Assembly (NCBI RefSeq): GCF_034651555.1
Contig: NZ_JAYEEQ010000020.1
Location: forward strand, 1-64,000
Origin: Aurantibrevibacter litoralis
GTDB taxonomy: Bacteria > Bacteroidota > Bacteroidia > Flavobacteriales > Flavobacteriaceae
DNA: 64,000 nt
Direction of reading: 5' to 3'
Position numbers and translations under genes: made by a program. Every line of letters begins with the position of its first letter. The stretch's first letter is position 1. The notes under the pieces are model-generated. The model ran no database searches. It was not told where the DNA came from and was given only the letters and a program-made list of their open reading frames with translations. Shown piece after piece: positions 17,094 through 25,617 of this stretch.

Positions 17094-17699
17094 AAGGTCT
17101 TTTTGCCAAAGTGTTGCGTACTTTTTAACAGTGCTTTTATTAAAATCGGGTTCGTGTTCCAAACGTCCTAGAAAAGTAGCCCCGGTCTTTTTTAAAATAA
17201 CACGTTCGGTGTCTTTATTTTCCGATCCATTAAAGATGATAGCGACTTCATATCCCCTTTGCTGAAGCCATAATACCGTAAGCAGTGTATGATTGATGCT
17301 TCCCAAATAATGTTGCGAAACTACGACTACTTTATAATTGGGCATTATAAGATCCAAAATCGTATCCGAATCGGTAAGGGGCACTAAAATACCTCCTGCA
17401 CCTTCAATTATAAGGTGATTTTCCGTAGCGGGCTCTTCTATACGGTTAATGTCTATTGTAATATTTTCCAATGCTGCAGCTGCATGGGGACTTAGCGCAT
17501 TTTTTAACTGGTACTTGCTGGGATGAATTACTGTTTTAGAATTGGATATGAGACTAGTTACCCGATCACTATCTGTGTATTCTAAGTCGCCTGCCTGCAC
17601 GGGTTTCCAATAATCGGCTTCCAGTGCCTCTGCGAGTATGGCGCAAACCATAGTTTTTCCAACATTCGTAGAAATTCCTGTTACAAATATATGTTGCAT
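17082..17699 (-). CDS. bioD: Dethiobiotin synthetase
   Basis: BioD closes the ureido ring of dethiobiotin with ATP and CO2. The P-loop is GISTNVGKTM, followed by KPVQAGDLEYTDSD and the catalytic LIIEGAGGILVPLTDSD. Family members begin almost directly before the P-loop strand, so ATG 17699 (MQHIFVTGIS, 205 residues) is chosen; ATG 17720 would add seven residues. It follows the DUF2007 gene closely and converges with the glycosyltransferase gene. Confidence 0.95.
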   Translation of the reverse strand: MQHIFVTGISTNVGKTMVCAILAEALEADYWKPVQAGDLEYTDSDRVTSLISNSKTVIHPSKYQLKNALSPHAAAALENITIDINRIEEPATENHLIIEGAGGILVPLTDSDTILDLIMPNYKVVVVSQHYLGSINHTLLTVLWLQQRGYEVAIIFNGSENKDTERVILKKTGATFLGRLEHEPDFNKSTVKKYATLWQKDLLLL

Positions 17700-17744
17700 A
17701 TGTTCGCTATTCAAGTTCATTAATGTTCCCAATAAGGTATTATG

Positions 17745-18134
17745 CTATACATGTAGTGGGTTTGTAATCATGTTACAATTTAGGCATTTATATTTTCTTT
17801 TTTCGAAAAACGGAAACAGTTTATAAAAAACTCCCCGGCGGGCATAATATGATTCTGACCTAGCTGCTTTGCAGTTGGGGCAGATAATCGGATGGCCATG
17901 AGCATCTACGGCATAATTTCTTAGGGTATTATAAATGCGTAATGCTTGTTCGGCATCTTCCTCATAGACCATTACTTTTACCCCGCCAATGGCGTTGCTA
18001 ATCAAGGGATCTGCGTTCACGATGTTTTCATCCTTTAGAAAAACAGCAATCCCTTCAGACGTTAGCTTTCCTTTTAAAATTTCAACATCTGCTACATACT
18101 CGAAGGCGCCGAGCACAAAAAATTTTTCCTTCAT
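17745..18134 (-). CDS. DUF2007-domain protein with zinc-ribbon-like tail
   Basis: Residues 1-70 form a DUF2007 (putative signal-transducing) ferredoxin-like fold: FFVLGAFEYVADVEILKGKLTSEGI and the typical GGVKVMVYEEDAEQA. The C-terminal part has two CxxC pairs (CPNC near residue 84 and CLNC near 118), a possible zinc ribbon. Function is unknown for the family. It lies between bioF and bioD on the same strand; its start is only seven bases from the end of a dispersed repeat, which therefore supplies its whole upstream leader. A link with biotin synthesis is not claimed. Confidence 0.8.
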   Translation of the reverse strand: MKEKFFVLGAFEYVADVEILKGKLTSEGIAVFLKDENIVNADPLISNAIGGVKVMVYEEDAEQALRIYNTLRNYAVDAHGHPIICPNCKAARSESYYARRGVFYKLFPFFEKRKYKCLNCNMITNPLHV

Positions 18135-18140
18135 TGGTTT

Positions 18141-18357
18141 TCAATCTAAAGATTCCCCGACCCTTGGGTAGGGGTTTCCTATTTACCTCTCCTTTGGAGA
18201 GGTCGGAACTGCCTTTTTGCAGTTCCGGGTGAGGTAAAATACAAAATTTCGGATTTTGGCTCAAAGGCCAAAATGAAACTGGCGAAACCCGTGCTGAGCG
18301 CAGTAGAAGTATACCCCTATGGCTTGCCTCGGGGATAGTCAGTTTCAAGAAATTTTT
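18141..18357 (-). repeat. Dispersed multi-hairpin repeat, copy 1
   Basis: This stretch is nearly identical to 35817-36012. It contains four successive palindromes: CCCCGACCC against GGGTAGGGG (one mismatch), ACCTCTCC/GGAGAGGT, GGAACTGC/GCAGTTCC, and TTTTGGCT/GGCCAAAA. A longer-range TGAAACTG/CAGTTTCA pair follows. Relative to copy 2 it has about 24 extra bases (starting CCGTGCTGAGCG) and one changed arm base. On the minus strand its first part is translated as the end of bioF (FLETDYPRGKP then stop). It separates bioF from the DUF2007 gene. Confidence 0.9.
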
Positions 18358-19516
18358 TATTTAATGTACCTAGTAATTCCAGTGCCAATTCTATTTCTTC
18401 TTTAGAATTATAACTGTGCAAACAGAATCTTAATCGTTCTTGACCTAACGGAACTGTTGGTGCTAAAATTGGTTTTATATTAAATCCATTTTCTTGTAAT
18501 TGTGAGGCAACTTTTTTTGCCTTTTCATTGCCTGAAATAATACAGCAATGTATGGCCGAATCGCTCGGGATAAAGGAATCCTGTAATCCCAATTTTAACA
18601 TCCGCGCTTTGAATATTGAAATATTTTTATAAAGTTGCGCGCGGTCGTCTTCTCCTTGTTCTATAGCATATTCATAAGCCGAAATTACGGACGCAATGGT
18701 GTGTGGCGTAAGTGCAGTGGTATAAATAAGGCTTCGCGCAAAATTCACTAAATAGGTTTTAAGCATGGTACTTCCTACAATGGCCGCTCCATGGCAACCC
18801 ATAGCTTTTCCAAACGTAATTATGCGCGCAAATACCTGAGTATGCAGTTCTAAATCCTGTAAAAGCCCTGTTCCCTTTGGTCCAAAAACACCAATGGCGT
18901 GTGCTTCATCTACCACAAGTCTATAGTTATTTGAGGTACAAAACTGAGCCAGCGCCCTTACGTTGGGTGTGTCTCCATCCATAGAAAAAACAGATTCCGT
19001 AACAATATATATTTCCGTCTCCGGTGGTGCCGACTGCTGCTGCAGCACTCTGGAAATGACCTGTGTAAGATCTTCCAAATCATTATGGGCAAACTTATAG
19101 CCCTTGGCCATACCGGCGTCAATCCCATCGCGAATACTAGCGTGTATATATTCGTCGAAAAAAACGAGATCACCCCGCTGGGGCACGACTGTAAAAAAAC
19201 CTAGGTTCGCATCGTACCCGGAGTTAAAAACGAGGGCGCTTTCTGTTTGATACGTGCGCGCAAGAATATCTTCTAATACCTTGTATAGAGAATGGTTGCC
19301 GGTTAATAAACGCGACCCGGTAGCTCCATTCTGAAAATCGCCTTGATTTAAAAGGAGTTGAAACGTGTGGGCATAAATGGTTTGATTTTTTGCAAAACCG
19401 AGATAGTCATTGGAAGAAAAATCGATTAAATTATTTCTTTGTGGAAGTAGCCTTAAGGCATTTTCCCGCTCACGTTTGGTAAGCTTTTCAGCTAGTTTTA
19501 TTGGAAAATCTGACAT
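18317..19516 (-). CDS. bioF: 8-amino-7-oxononanoate synthase
   Basis: BioF condenses pimeloyl-CoA/ACP with alanine to make KAPA, using PLP. Seen are NDYLGFAKN, the loop GSRLLTGNHSLYKVLE, DEAHAIGVFG, and the Schiff-base Lys in RIITFGKAMGCHGAAI. The protein has 399 residues. Its last 11 residues, FLETDYPRGKP, are encoded by the dispersed repeat, so the native end was probably near LLGTLNKK and the repeat has supplied a new tail and stop. The core is complete and the enzyme is expected to work. First gene of the minus-strand biotin cluster. Confidence 0.95.
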   Translation of the reverse strand: MSDFPIKLAEKLTKRERENALRLLPQRNNLIDFSSNDYLGFAKNQTIYAHTFQLLLNQGDFQNGATGSRLLTGNHSLYKVLEDILARTYQTESALVFNSGYDANLGFFTVVPQRGDLVFFDEYIHASIRDGIDAGMAKGYKFAHNDLEDLTQVISRVLQQQSAPPETEIYIVTESVFSMDGDTPNVRALAQFCTSNNYRLVVDEAHAIGVFGPKGTGLLQDLELHTQVFARIITFGKAMGCHGAAIVGSTMLKTYLVNFARSLIYTTALTPHTIASVISAYEYAIEQGEDDRAQLYKNISIFKARMLKLGLQDSFIPSDSAIHCCIISGNEKAKKVASQLQENGFNIKPILAPTVPLGQERLRFCLHSYNSKEEIELALELLGTLNKKFLETDYPRGKP

Positions 19517-19664
19517 AGAACAAATGTAGCACTTCGCGATTTATGTAGTATATTCGGAATTATAATTCTATGTGAAATTTTGATAAAACACCAAAGCAAT
19601 ACTGTGAAAATTCAGAAATAGTGAGGTCGTTCGCAAAAAGTATGATGCTATAACCCCAATGTAA

Positions 19665-20201
19665 ATGATGATGATTACTCGAGTAACCAACGAGGATGAA
19701 TTAAAGCAAATTCTGGCGTTGCAACAAAAAAACCTTTTAACCGGAATACCCTTGGCCGAAAAAGAAAAGGAAGGCTTTGTTACAGTGGCGCATACCTTAG
19801 CTTTGCTGGAGCAGATGAACAAGGTATGTGCGCACATCATCGCCAAGGATCAAGACAAGGTGGTTGGGTATGCCCTTTGTATGCATGTTCAATTTGCGGA
19901 GGAGATAGAAATTTTACAACCTATGTTCCGAGAAATTGAAACGGTACTTCCAAAAAATGAAATGTATTTGGTGATGGGGCAAATCTGTATCGAAAAAGCA
20001 TATCGCAAAATGGGAATTTTTAGAAAATTATATGAAACCATGGCCAATGCAGTAAAGTTGGAGTATCGCCATATTATTACTGAAGTAGATGCCCAAAATG
20101 AACGTTCCTTACAAGCGCATTATGCCGTGGGATTTAAAGATTTGAAAAAGTATACTTCGGGAGGACAAGATTGGAAATTGATTGGTTTGGAAGCTAAATA
20201 A
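19665..20201 (+). CDS. GNAT-family N-acetyltransferase
   Basis: The 178-residue protein has the GNAT acetyl-CoA fold: VVGYALCMHV on the central strands, the motif-A segment MGQICIEKAYRKMGIFRKLYETM (Q/R-x-x-G-x-G/A replaced by RKMGIF), and HAVGF-like HYAVGFKDLKKY at the end. Substrate is unknown. Three Met codons in a row open the frame; the first is reported. It is divergent from bioF with about 148 bases between. Confidence 0.85.
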   Translation: MMMITRVTNEDELKQILALQQKNLLTGIPLAEKEKEGFVTVAHTLALLEQMNKVCAHIIAKDQDKVVGYALCMHVQFAEEIEILQPMFREIETVLPKNEMYLVMGQICIEKAYRKMGIFRKLYETMANAVKLEYRHIITEVDAQNERSLQAHYAVGFKDLKKYTSGGQDWKLIGLEAK

Positions 20202-20232
20202 AATTTTTATTATTGTTTTTTGATAATTTAAT

Positions 20233-20257
20233 TATATTTGTTATTGTTAAACAATAA
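20233..20257 (+). promoter_or_regulatory. Promoter and palindromic operator of the DUF2975/HTH pair
   Basis: TATATTTG (20233-20240) is a Bacteroidetes -7 element with TTG 17 bases upstream (20213-20215). It is followed at once by a perfect 8-1-8 palindrome, TTATTGTT-A-AACAATAA (20241-20257), which would cover the transcription start. Such a site fits binding by the small HTH protein encoded two genes on; autoregulation is inferred. Confidence 0.55.
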
Positions 20258-20268
20258 TTATTTAAGTT

Positions 20269-20802
20269 ATGAACACTAATTTTCTTTACTTCAAAACATT
20301 TGGTTCAAAGTCTTTATCAACCATACTTTTTTATCTCTTTAGGACTTTATCCCTACTAACCCTATCAACTGTAATTTATGTCATCTTTTCCATTTTGATG
20401 GGTAAGTTTCAAATTGAAAGTGGCAGGTATTATATACGTATTCCATTCACAAATTCTTCCATACATGGTGATTATCAATTTAATGTAATTTTGACAGTTT
20501 TAATCGTCTTATTTTTTGGAGCAATTTTTTTTTATATCCTCTCAAACATTTTCAAAGCATTAGGAGCCAGGATAATATTTAATAAAAAGTCGATTACCAA
20601 TCTTCATTTTTTTACAATTTTAAATCTAGTCGTAGCTCCAATAGTCTATCTTCTTATTCATTTTCCTATAATGGAAAAAACAGATTATAAAGACATTCAC
20701 AATCTTATTTTGCATTTGATTTTTGGAGTAATTGCTCTTTTTTTGACACAAATTTTCAAAAATGGATATAAAATACAAATGGAAAACGACCTAACAATTT
20801 AG
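20269..20802 (+). CDS. DUF2975 membrane protein
   Basis: This 177-residue protein has four membrane helices (about residues 20-45, 72-95, 112-130 and 142-162) with a polar loop between the first two. The arrangement, and a tiny Cro/CI-type HTH gene two bases downstream, is the usual DUF2975/YozG-type pairing, in which the membrane protein may act as a partner or sensor for the regulator. Its function is not known. The pair has its own promoter and palindrome. Confidence 0.75.
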   Translation: MNTNFLYFKTFGSKSLSTILFYLFRTLSLLTLSTVIYVIFSILMGKFQIESGRYYIRIPFTNSSIHGDYQFNVILTVLIVLFFGAIFFYILSNIFKALGARIIFNKKSITNLHFFTILNLVVAPIVYLLIHFPIMEKTDYKDIHNLILHLIFGVIALFLTQIFKNGYKIQMENDLTI

Positions 20803-20804
20803 TC

Positions 20805-21017
20805 ATGGGTATCGTCGTAAACTTAGAGTTTATTTTATCAGAAAAAAAAATTAAGAGTAAGGAGCTTGCTGAAATAATCGGAATTACAGAGGCAAATCTT
20901 TCTATACTTAAATCAGGTAAGGCAAAAGCGATTCGCTTTTCTACCTTGGAGGCCATTTGTGTAGCATTAAACTGTCAACCTGCTGATATATTAGAATATA
21001 AGGAAGATCCTTTATGA
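20805..21017 (+). CDS. Small Cro/CI-type HTH regulator (YozG-like)
   Basis: At 70 residues the protein is almost only a five-helix HTH_XRE-like domain: MGIVVNLEFILSEKKIKSKELAEIIGITEANLSILKSGK, then FSTLEAICVALNCQPADILEY, the standard ending of YozG/HTH_26 proteins. It is expected to bind a short palindrome as a dimer; the one at 20241-20257 is the nearest candidate. It starts two bases after the DUF2975 stop, so the two are translated from one message. Confidence 0.88.
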   Translation: MGIVVNLEFILSEKKIKSKELAEIIGITEANLSILKSGKAKAIRFSTLEAICVALNCQPADILEYKEDPL

Positions 21018-21151
21018 TTCTCCTTTTTAATTATTATTTTAGTTCAAAGTGGACTGTAACTTATGGAAACTTTTTTGTCAAAATGACAATAAAATTGTAT
21101 CAAATACTGTATTTGCGGACAAGCCAATGTATTTCAGTTTTCTATTATTAA

Positions 21152-21430
21152 TTAGTCTGCCAGAATAATCACTTTATTATCTTTCATTTCAAGAGTGCCA
21201 CTCGATATCGCAAGCACGGTCTTCCCTAAGTTATCTTTGGTAAACTTCTTTTCATTTGCTTCAGAGAGAGCAACATTCCCTTCTATTTTAACTTTACCTT
21301 GTTGAAGTAAAGAAACTATAGGGGCGTGGTTATTCAATACTTGGAATTCGCCATCTACCCCGGGGACAGATACCGATACAACATCTCCTGCAAATAAAGT
21401 GGCTTCCGGTGATACAATTTCTAGATACAT
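21152..21430 (-). CDS. atpC: ATP synthase F1 epsilon subunit
   Basis: The 92-residue product covers the N-terminal beta-sandwich of epsilon: MYLEIVSPEATLFAGDVVSVSVPGVDGEFQVLNNHAPIVSLLQQG. The C-terminal helical hairpin, which in E. coli inhibits ATP hydrolysis, is missing, as is common in Bacteroidetes. It lies behind atpD, and the pair stands apart from the other ATP synthase genes, again typical of the phylum. Confidence 0.95.
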   Translation of the reverse strand: MYLEIVSPEATLFAGDVVSVSVPGVDGEFQVLNNHAPIVSLLQQGKVKIEGNVALSEANEKKFTKDNLGKTVLAISSGTLEMKDNKVIILAD

Positions 21431-21437
21431 TTTTTTT

Positions 21438-21510
21438 AGTTGTTGGTTGTTGGTTGATCGTTGATGGTATTTTCTAGTTACTGAAAACTAACAACTGTCA
21501 ACCGTCAACT
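21438..21510. repeat. Imperfect inverted repeat between atpD and atpC
   Basis: The 82-base gap is made of GTTG-rich sequence (AGTTGTTGGTTGTTGG from 21438) and, further on, its approximate complement (CTGTCAACCGTCAACT to 21510). They could fold into a long imperfect hairpin in the message. I recall GTTGACGGTTGACAG-like stretches as common intergenic repeats in flavobacteria. Confidence 0.55.
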
Positions 21511-21512
21511 AT

Positions 21513-23021
21513 TTATGCTTCCGCTAACATTTTTTCTCCGGCTTCAATAGCTTCCTCAATAGTTCCTTTTAGGTTAAAGGCAGATTCCGGAAGGTGATCC
21601 AATTCCCCATCCATAATCATATTGAATCCTTTTATGGTTTCTTTAATATCTACCAAAACCCCGGGAATTCCTGTAAACTGTTCTGCCACATGAAAAGGCT
21701 GCGACAAGAAACGTTGTACCCGTCTTGCCCGACCTACGGCCAATTTATCTTCTTCAGAAAGTTCTTCCATTCCCAAAATAGCAATAATATCTTGTAGTTC
21801 TTTGTAGCGTTGCAACAATTCCTTTACCCGCTGTGCACATGCATAGTGCTCTTTGCCTAAAATTTCAGCGGTCAAAATCCTAGAAGTGGAGTCTAAGGGA
21901 TCTACCGCAGGATAAATACCTAACTCTGCTATTTTCCGAGATAATACCGTTGTAGCATCTAAGTGGGCGAAGGTAGTAGCCGGTGCCGGATCCGTTAAGT
22001 CATCGGCAGGAACATAAACCGCCTGCACAGAGGTAATAGAACCTCTTTTGGTAGAGGTAATGCGTTCCTGCATGGCACCCATTTCGGTAGCCAATGTAGG
22101 TTGATATCCCACTGCTGAAGGCATACGACCCAATAAGGCCGATACCTCGGAACCTGCTTGTGTAAACCGGAAAATATTATCTACAAAAAACAATACATCT
22201 TTTCCTTGACCTTCCCCGGCACCATCACGAAAATACTCCGCTATGGTTAGTCCGGAAAGTGCTACTCGGGCACGTGCTCCTGGAGGCTCGTTCATTTGTC
22301 CAAAAACGAAGGTGGCTTTAGACTCTTTCATGGCTTTTTTGTCCACTTTAGTCAAGTCCCAACCGCCTTCTTCCATGGAATGCAAAAAGGCTTCTCCGTA
22401 TTTTATAATGCCAGACTCTAACATCTCTCTCAGCAAATCGTTTCCTTCTCTAGTGCGCTCTCCTACACCGGCAAAAACCGAAAGTCCACCATGGCCTTTA
22501 GCAATATTATTAATGAGTTCCTGAATTAATACCGTTTTGCCTACCCCAGCACCGCCGAACAATCCAATTTTTCCTCCTTTGGCATAAGGCTCAATTAAAT
22601 CGATTACCTTAATCCCGGTAAACAACACCTCCGTAGAGGTTGATAAATCCTCAAACTTAGGTGCCTCGCGGTGAATAGGAAGCCCATCCTTACCGGCTTT
22701 TGGCAAGTTTCCTATACCATCGATAGCATCCCCTATCACGTTAAATAAACGTCCGTACACATCCGCACCAATTGGCATTTGTATGGCACTACCTGTAGCG
22801 TTTACAGAAACACCTCTGCTTAAACCATCGGTAGAGTCCATAGATATGGTACGTACGGTATTTTCACCAACATGAGATTGCACCTCCAAAACTAAGATGG
22901 AACCATCCTTCTTAAGGATTTCTAAAGAATCGTATATTTTGGGAAGATCCGAACCCGATTCGAATTCTACATCAACAACGGGACCGATAATTTGAGAAAC
23001 TTTACCTGTATTTTTTGACAT
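21513..23021 (-). CDS. atpD: ATP synthase F1 beta subunit
   Basis: This is the catalytic subunit of the F1 head (502 residues). The P-loop is GGAGVGKTVLIQELI, the catalytic Glu lies in GVGERTREGNDL, Walker B is VLFFVDNIFRFTQAGSE, and the DELSEED-type segment reads MEELSEEDKL. All are canonical. It is followed by atpC after an 82-base gap holding an inverted repeat, and is preceded by a good Bacteroidetes promoter. Confidence 0.98.
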   Translation of the reverse strand: MSKNTGKVSQIIGPVVDVEFESGSDLPKIYDSLEILKKDGSILVLEVQSHVGENTVRTISMDSTDGLSRGVSVNATGSAIQMPIGADVYGRLFNVIGDAIDGIGNLPKAGKDGLPIHREAPKFEDLSTSTEVLFTGIKVIDLIEPYAKGGKIGLFGGAGVGKTVLIQELINNIAKGHGGLSVFAGVGERTREGNDLLREMLESGIIKYGEAFLHSMEEGGWDLTKVDKKAMKESKATFVFGQMNEPPGARARVALSGLTIAEYFRDGAGEGQGKDVLFFVDNIFRFTQAGSEVSALLGRMPSAVGYQPTLATEMGAMQERITSTKRGSITSVQAVYVPADDLTDPAPATTFAHLDATTVLSRKIAELGIYPAVDPLDSTSRILTAEILGKEHYACAQRVKELLQRYKELQDIIAILGMEELSEEDKLAVGRARRVQRFLSQPFHVAEQFTGIPGVLVDIKETIKGFNMIMDGELDHLPESAFNLKGTIEEAIEAGEKMLAEA

Positions 23022-23102
23022 TGCTAAGTGTTTAATATTTAATGCAATAAGCTGTTATGGTACAGTAATTAACCGTATAAAATATACTCATTTTTTGCGG
23101 TG

Positions 23103-23131
23103 CAAATATAATCTTTTATAGCTAAAACCAA
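23103..23131 (-). promoter_or_regulatory. Bacteroidetes-type promoter of atpD-atpC
   Basis: On the minus strand TTG (23131-23129) is followed after 18 bases by TATATTTG (23110-23103), about 80 bases before the atpD start. Confidence 0.65.
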
Positions 23132-23823
23132 CGGTTGAACTGCGTTTTTTTGATAAAAAAATAGGGTTGGGGGTTGCCGCATAAAATCGCACGCTTCGTG
23201 CGCTTCAAAAAGAAGTGTATCCCCGTATCTGAAAGGCTTAAAAATACGTGCTTCCGAAAAATAGGCAAAGAACTAGGATATTCTTTTTATAGGATGGAAA
23301 AGGCGCTTTTGATATGTCTATTTTTTAAACTCTTTTGGTAAAAGAGAAACATCAGTACACATCCCGATTTTTATGGAAAACACCTATCTTTCTTACTGTA
23401 TCTACCTGCTGAATTTATTAAAGTATGGCATCGTTATTTCGTGGAGTTAAACGGAATAATAGCGATACCTTTACAACTGATACGAAATGAAGAAACTCGC
23501 TTTTGCCACTGTACATAGGTCAGGAAGCCCCCATTTCTGCAACATCGTCTGTATTCCATGGCGGAAGTATGGAAAGCGTCATTGCACCGGAATTTATCTT
23601 TCTATAGGTAAAGAAGAACGTAATCAGAGGATTATTTCGTAATACACTTTAAGGAAACTCCTGTACACGGATGTGCATAAAGCGTTGTGAGAGGACAACA
23701 AACCATAAAGAATTTTTTTATTTCCTTTGTCACCTGCCTTAATATGCTAAAATTTATTTAATAAATTGTAAATAAAAACCTTTGTAAGAACGTTTTAGTA
23801 ATTTTGAACTAATTTTCAGAACC
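23132..23823. other. Long gap without a recognisable gene
   Basis: About 690 bases with no frame that looks coding. A stretch near 23480-23640 has short peptide-like runs broken by stops and frameshifts and may be a worn-out gene, but I cannot name it. A TAATTTTG at 23799-23806 matches the -7 element 18 bases before the DUF3108 start. A small palindrome (GCACGCTTCGTGCGC) lies near 23190. Confidence 0.4.
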
Positions 23824-24639
23824 ATGGAACGTATAGGACTGCTTTTTTTTGCATTATTCACTATCAATGGACAAGTATCCAAACCAACATCTTATTTGGA
23901 TGACCTTAAAGCCGAAGAAATCCCGGTCGCGTTTCAACCGGGTGAATGGCTGCAATTTCGGATACACTATGGATTTTTAAATGCAAGCTACGCTACGTTA
24001 CACGTTAAAACTACCCATATAGATACCATCCCAGTATATCACGTAGTGGGTAGGGGACAAACAACAGGTTTTGCCAGCATATTTTTTAAAGTAGATGATA
24101 CGTACGAAAGTTATTTTGGCCAAAAGGATGGCAAGCCCTATAAATTTATTCGTAAAATTAATGAAGGTGGGTACACCAAGGATGTAGAAATAAACTTTGA
24201 TCACCAAAATGACGTTGCCATTATTAAGGATCATAAAAAGAACAAAGTTCACAACTTAAGCATTCAAGAAGATGTTCAAGATTTAGTTTCTGCTTTTTAC
24301 CATATTAGAAACAATTTTAGAGCCGAAGATTTAGTAGAAGGAAAATCTATTGAATTGAACATGTTGTATGATGATGACGGTCTTTTTAGATTTAGGCTTA
24401 AGTACTTAGGGAAAGAAATTTTAAAAACGAAATACGGAAAGGTAGAATGTTTAAAGTTTAGACCCTACGTACAATCTGGTCGCGTATTTAAAGAACAGGA
24501 GAGTCTTTCCTTATGGGTATCAAACGACTTAAATAAAATTCCAATTCGTATTAAAGCAGATCTTGCCGTAGGATCCATTAAGGCTGATTTGGAGGGCTAT
24601 AACGGACTCAAAAATCAGTTTAAAATAATAATGGATTAA
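23824..24639 (+). CDS. Secreted DUF3108 protein
   Basis: This 271-residue protein has a signal peptide (GLLFFALFTINGQ) and a beta-rich lipocalin-like DUF3108 domain: FQPGEWLQFRIHYGFLNASYATLHV near the start, then FKVDDTYESYFG and, at the end, SLSLWVSNDLNKIPIRIKADLAVGSIKADL. The family is periplasmic or outer-membrane-associated with no firm function. It starts a plus-strand run (DUF3108, tryptophan dioxygenase, M23 peptidase, pgi) with gaps of 1-9 bases, which points to one transcript. Confidence 0.87.
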   Translation: MERIGLLFFALFTINGQVSKPTSYLDDLKAEEIPVAFQPGEWLQFRIHYGFLNASYATLHVKTTHIDTIPVYHVVGRGQTTGFASIFFKVDDTYESYFGQKDGKPYKFIRKINEGGYTKDVEINFDHQNDVAIIKDHKKNKVHNLSIQEDVQDLVSAFYHIRNNFRAEDLVEGKSIELNMLYDDDGLFRFRLKYLGKEILKTKYGKVECLKFRPYVQSGRVFKEQESLSLWVSNDLNKIPIRIKADLAVGSIKADLEGYNGLKNQFKIIMD

Positions 24640-24648
24640 AGAACACCT

Positions 24649-25611
24649 ATGGATAACAGTGCGCATATTGAATCCCAATTGGTTAAATTAGAAGAAAAGT
24701 TTAAAGGTTCTGGTCAAGACTTAAGTTCGTATTTAGACGGTCTGTTGTACCAACGATATCTTACCTATTGGGACTACATCCACTTAGACACCTTATTAAG
24801 TCTTCAAATTCCAAGAACCTATTTCCCCGATGAGGAAATTTTTATCATGTACCATCAAATTACCGAGCTTTATTTTAAGCTTATTCTACATGAACAAAAA
24901 CAGATTGTAGACGACAAAACACAGCATCTCGAGTTTTATATCGAAAAAATCAACCGAATCAATAATTATTTCAAAGTACTGATATCGTCTTTTGGTATTA
25001 TGATCAACGGGATGGAGCGAGAGCAATTTTTAAAGTACAGAATGGCTCTGTTGCCATCGAGCGGCTTTCAATCTGCGCAATACAGAATGATAGAAATTTA
25101 CGCCACTCCGCTAACACATCTGGTGCACCATACAGATCGAAATAAAATAAGCACCAATAGCACCATAGAAGAATTGTTTGAGCTTATTTATTGGAAGAAA
25201 GGAGCTACCGACAGTGCTACCGGAGATAAGTCCCTAACCTTAAAACAATTTGAATACCGATATACGCCAAGATTAGTCCGAATTGCCAAGCAACTAGAAC
25301 ACAAGACCATCTATCATAAATACCAGCAATTACCCGAGCAACTTCGTAACGATGCCACCTTACTAGAGGCCATGAAGGCCTTAGATCTTAATGCCAATGT
25401 AAATTGGCCCTTAGTACACATGGGCTCTGCGTATCGCTACCTTAGTAAGGACGATGGGGACATTAAAGCTACCGGAGGTACAAATTGGAAAAAATATTTA
25501 CCCCCTAGTTTTCAAAAAGTAATATTTTTCCCTGATCTTTATACCGACGAAGAAAAAAACAATTGGGGCAAACAATGGCTAGATCACATTTTTAATCCCG
25601 AAAAAAAGTAA
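24649..25611 (+). CDS. kynA: Tryptophan 2,3-dioxygenase family protein
   Basis: TDO is a haem enzyme that opens the indole ring of tryptophan to N-formylkynurenine. Matching segments are YHQITELYFKLILHEQ (His near residue 75 pairs with substrate), SSFGIMINGMEREQFLKYR, LPSSGFQSAQYRMIEI, and the late WPLVHMGSAYRYLSKDD (haem-ligand His) and ATGGTNWKKYLPP. Length is 320 residues. No other kynurenine-pathway gene is present here; instead it is nine bases after a DUF3108 gene and seven before an M23 peptidase, so it may have a housekeeping or envelope-linked role in this group. Confidence 0.88.
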   Translation: MDNSAHIESQLVKLEEKFKGSGQDLSSYLDGLLYQRYLTYWDYIHLDTLLSLQIPRTYFPDEEIFIMYHQITELYFKLILHEQKQIVDDKTQHLEFYIEKINRINNYFKVLISSFGIMINGMEREQFLKYRMALLPSSGFQSAQYRMIEIYATPLTHLVHHTDRNKISTNSTIEELFELIYWKKGATDSATGDKSLTLKQFEYRYTPRLVRIAKQLEHKTIYHKYQQLPEQLRNDATLLEAMKALDLNANVNWPLVHMGSAYRYLSKDDGDIKATGGTNWKKYLPPSFQKVIFFPDLYTDEEKNNWGKQWLDHIFNPEKK

Positions 25612-25617
25612 AAGGAT

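Noticed and set aside
23480..23640. Possible gene remnant before the DUF3108 gene
   Set aside because: Short peptide-like runs in several frames, broken by stops; I could not tie them to any family.
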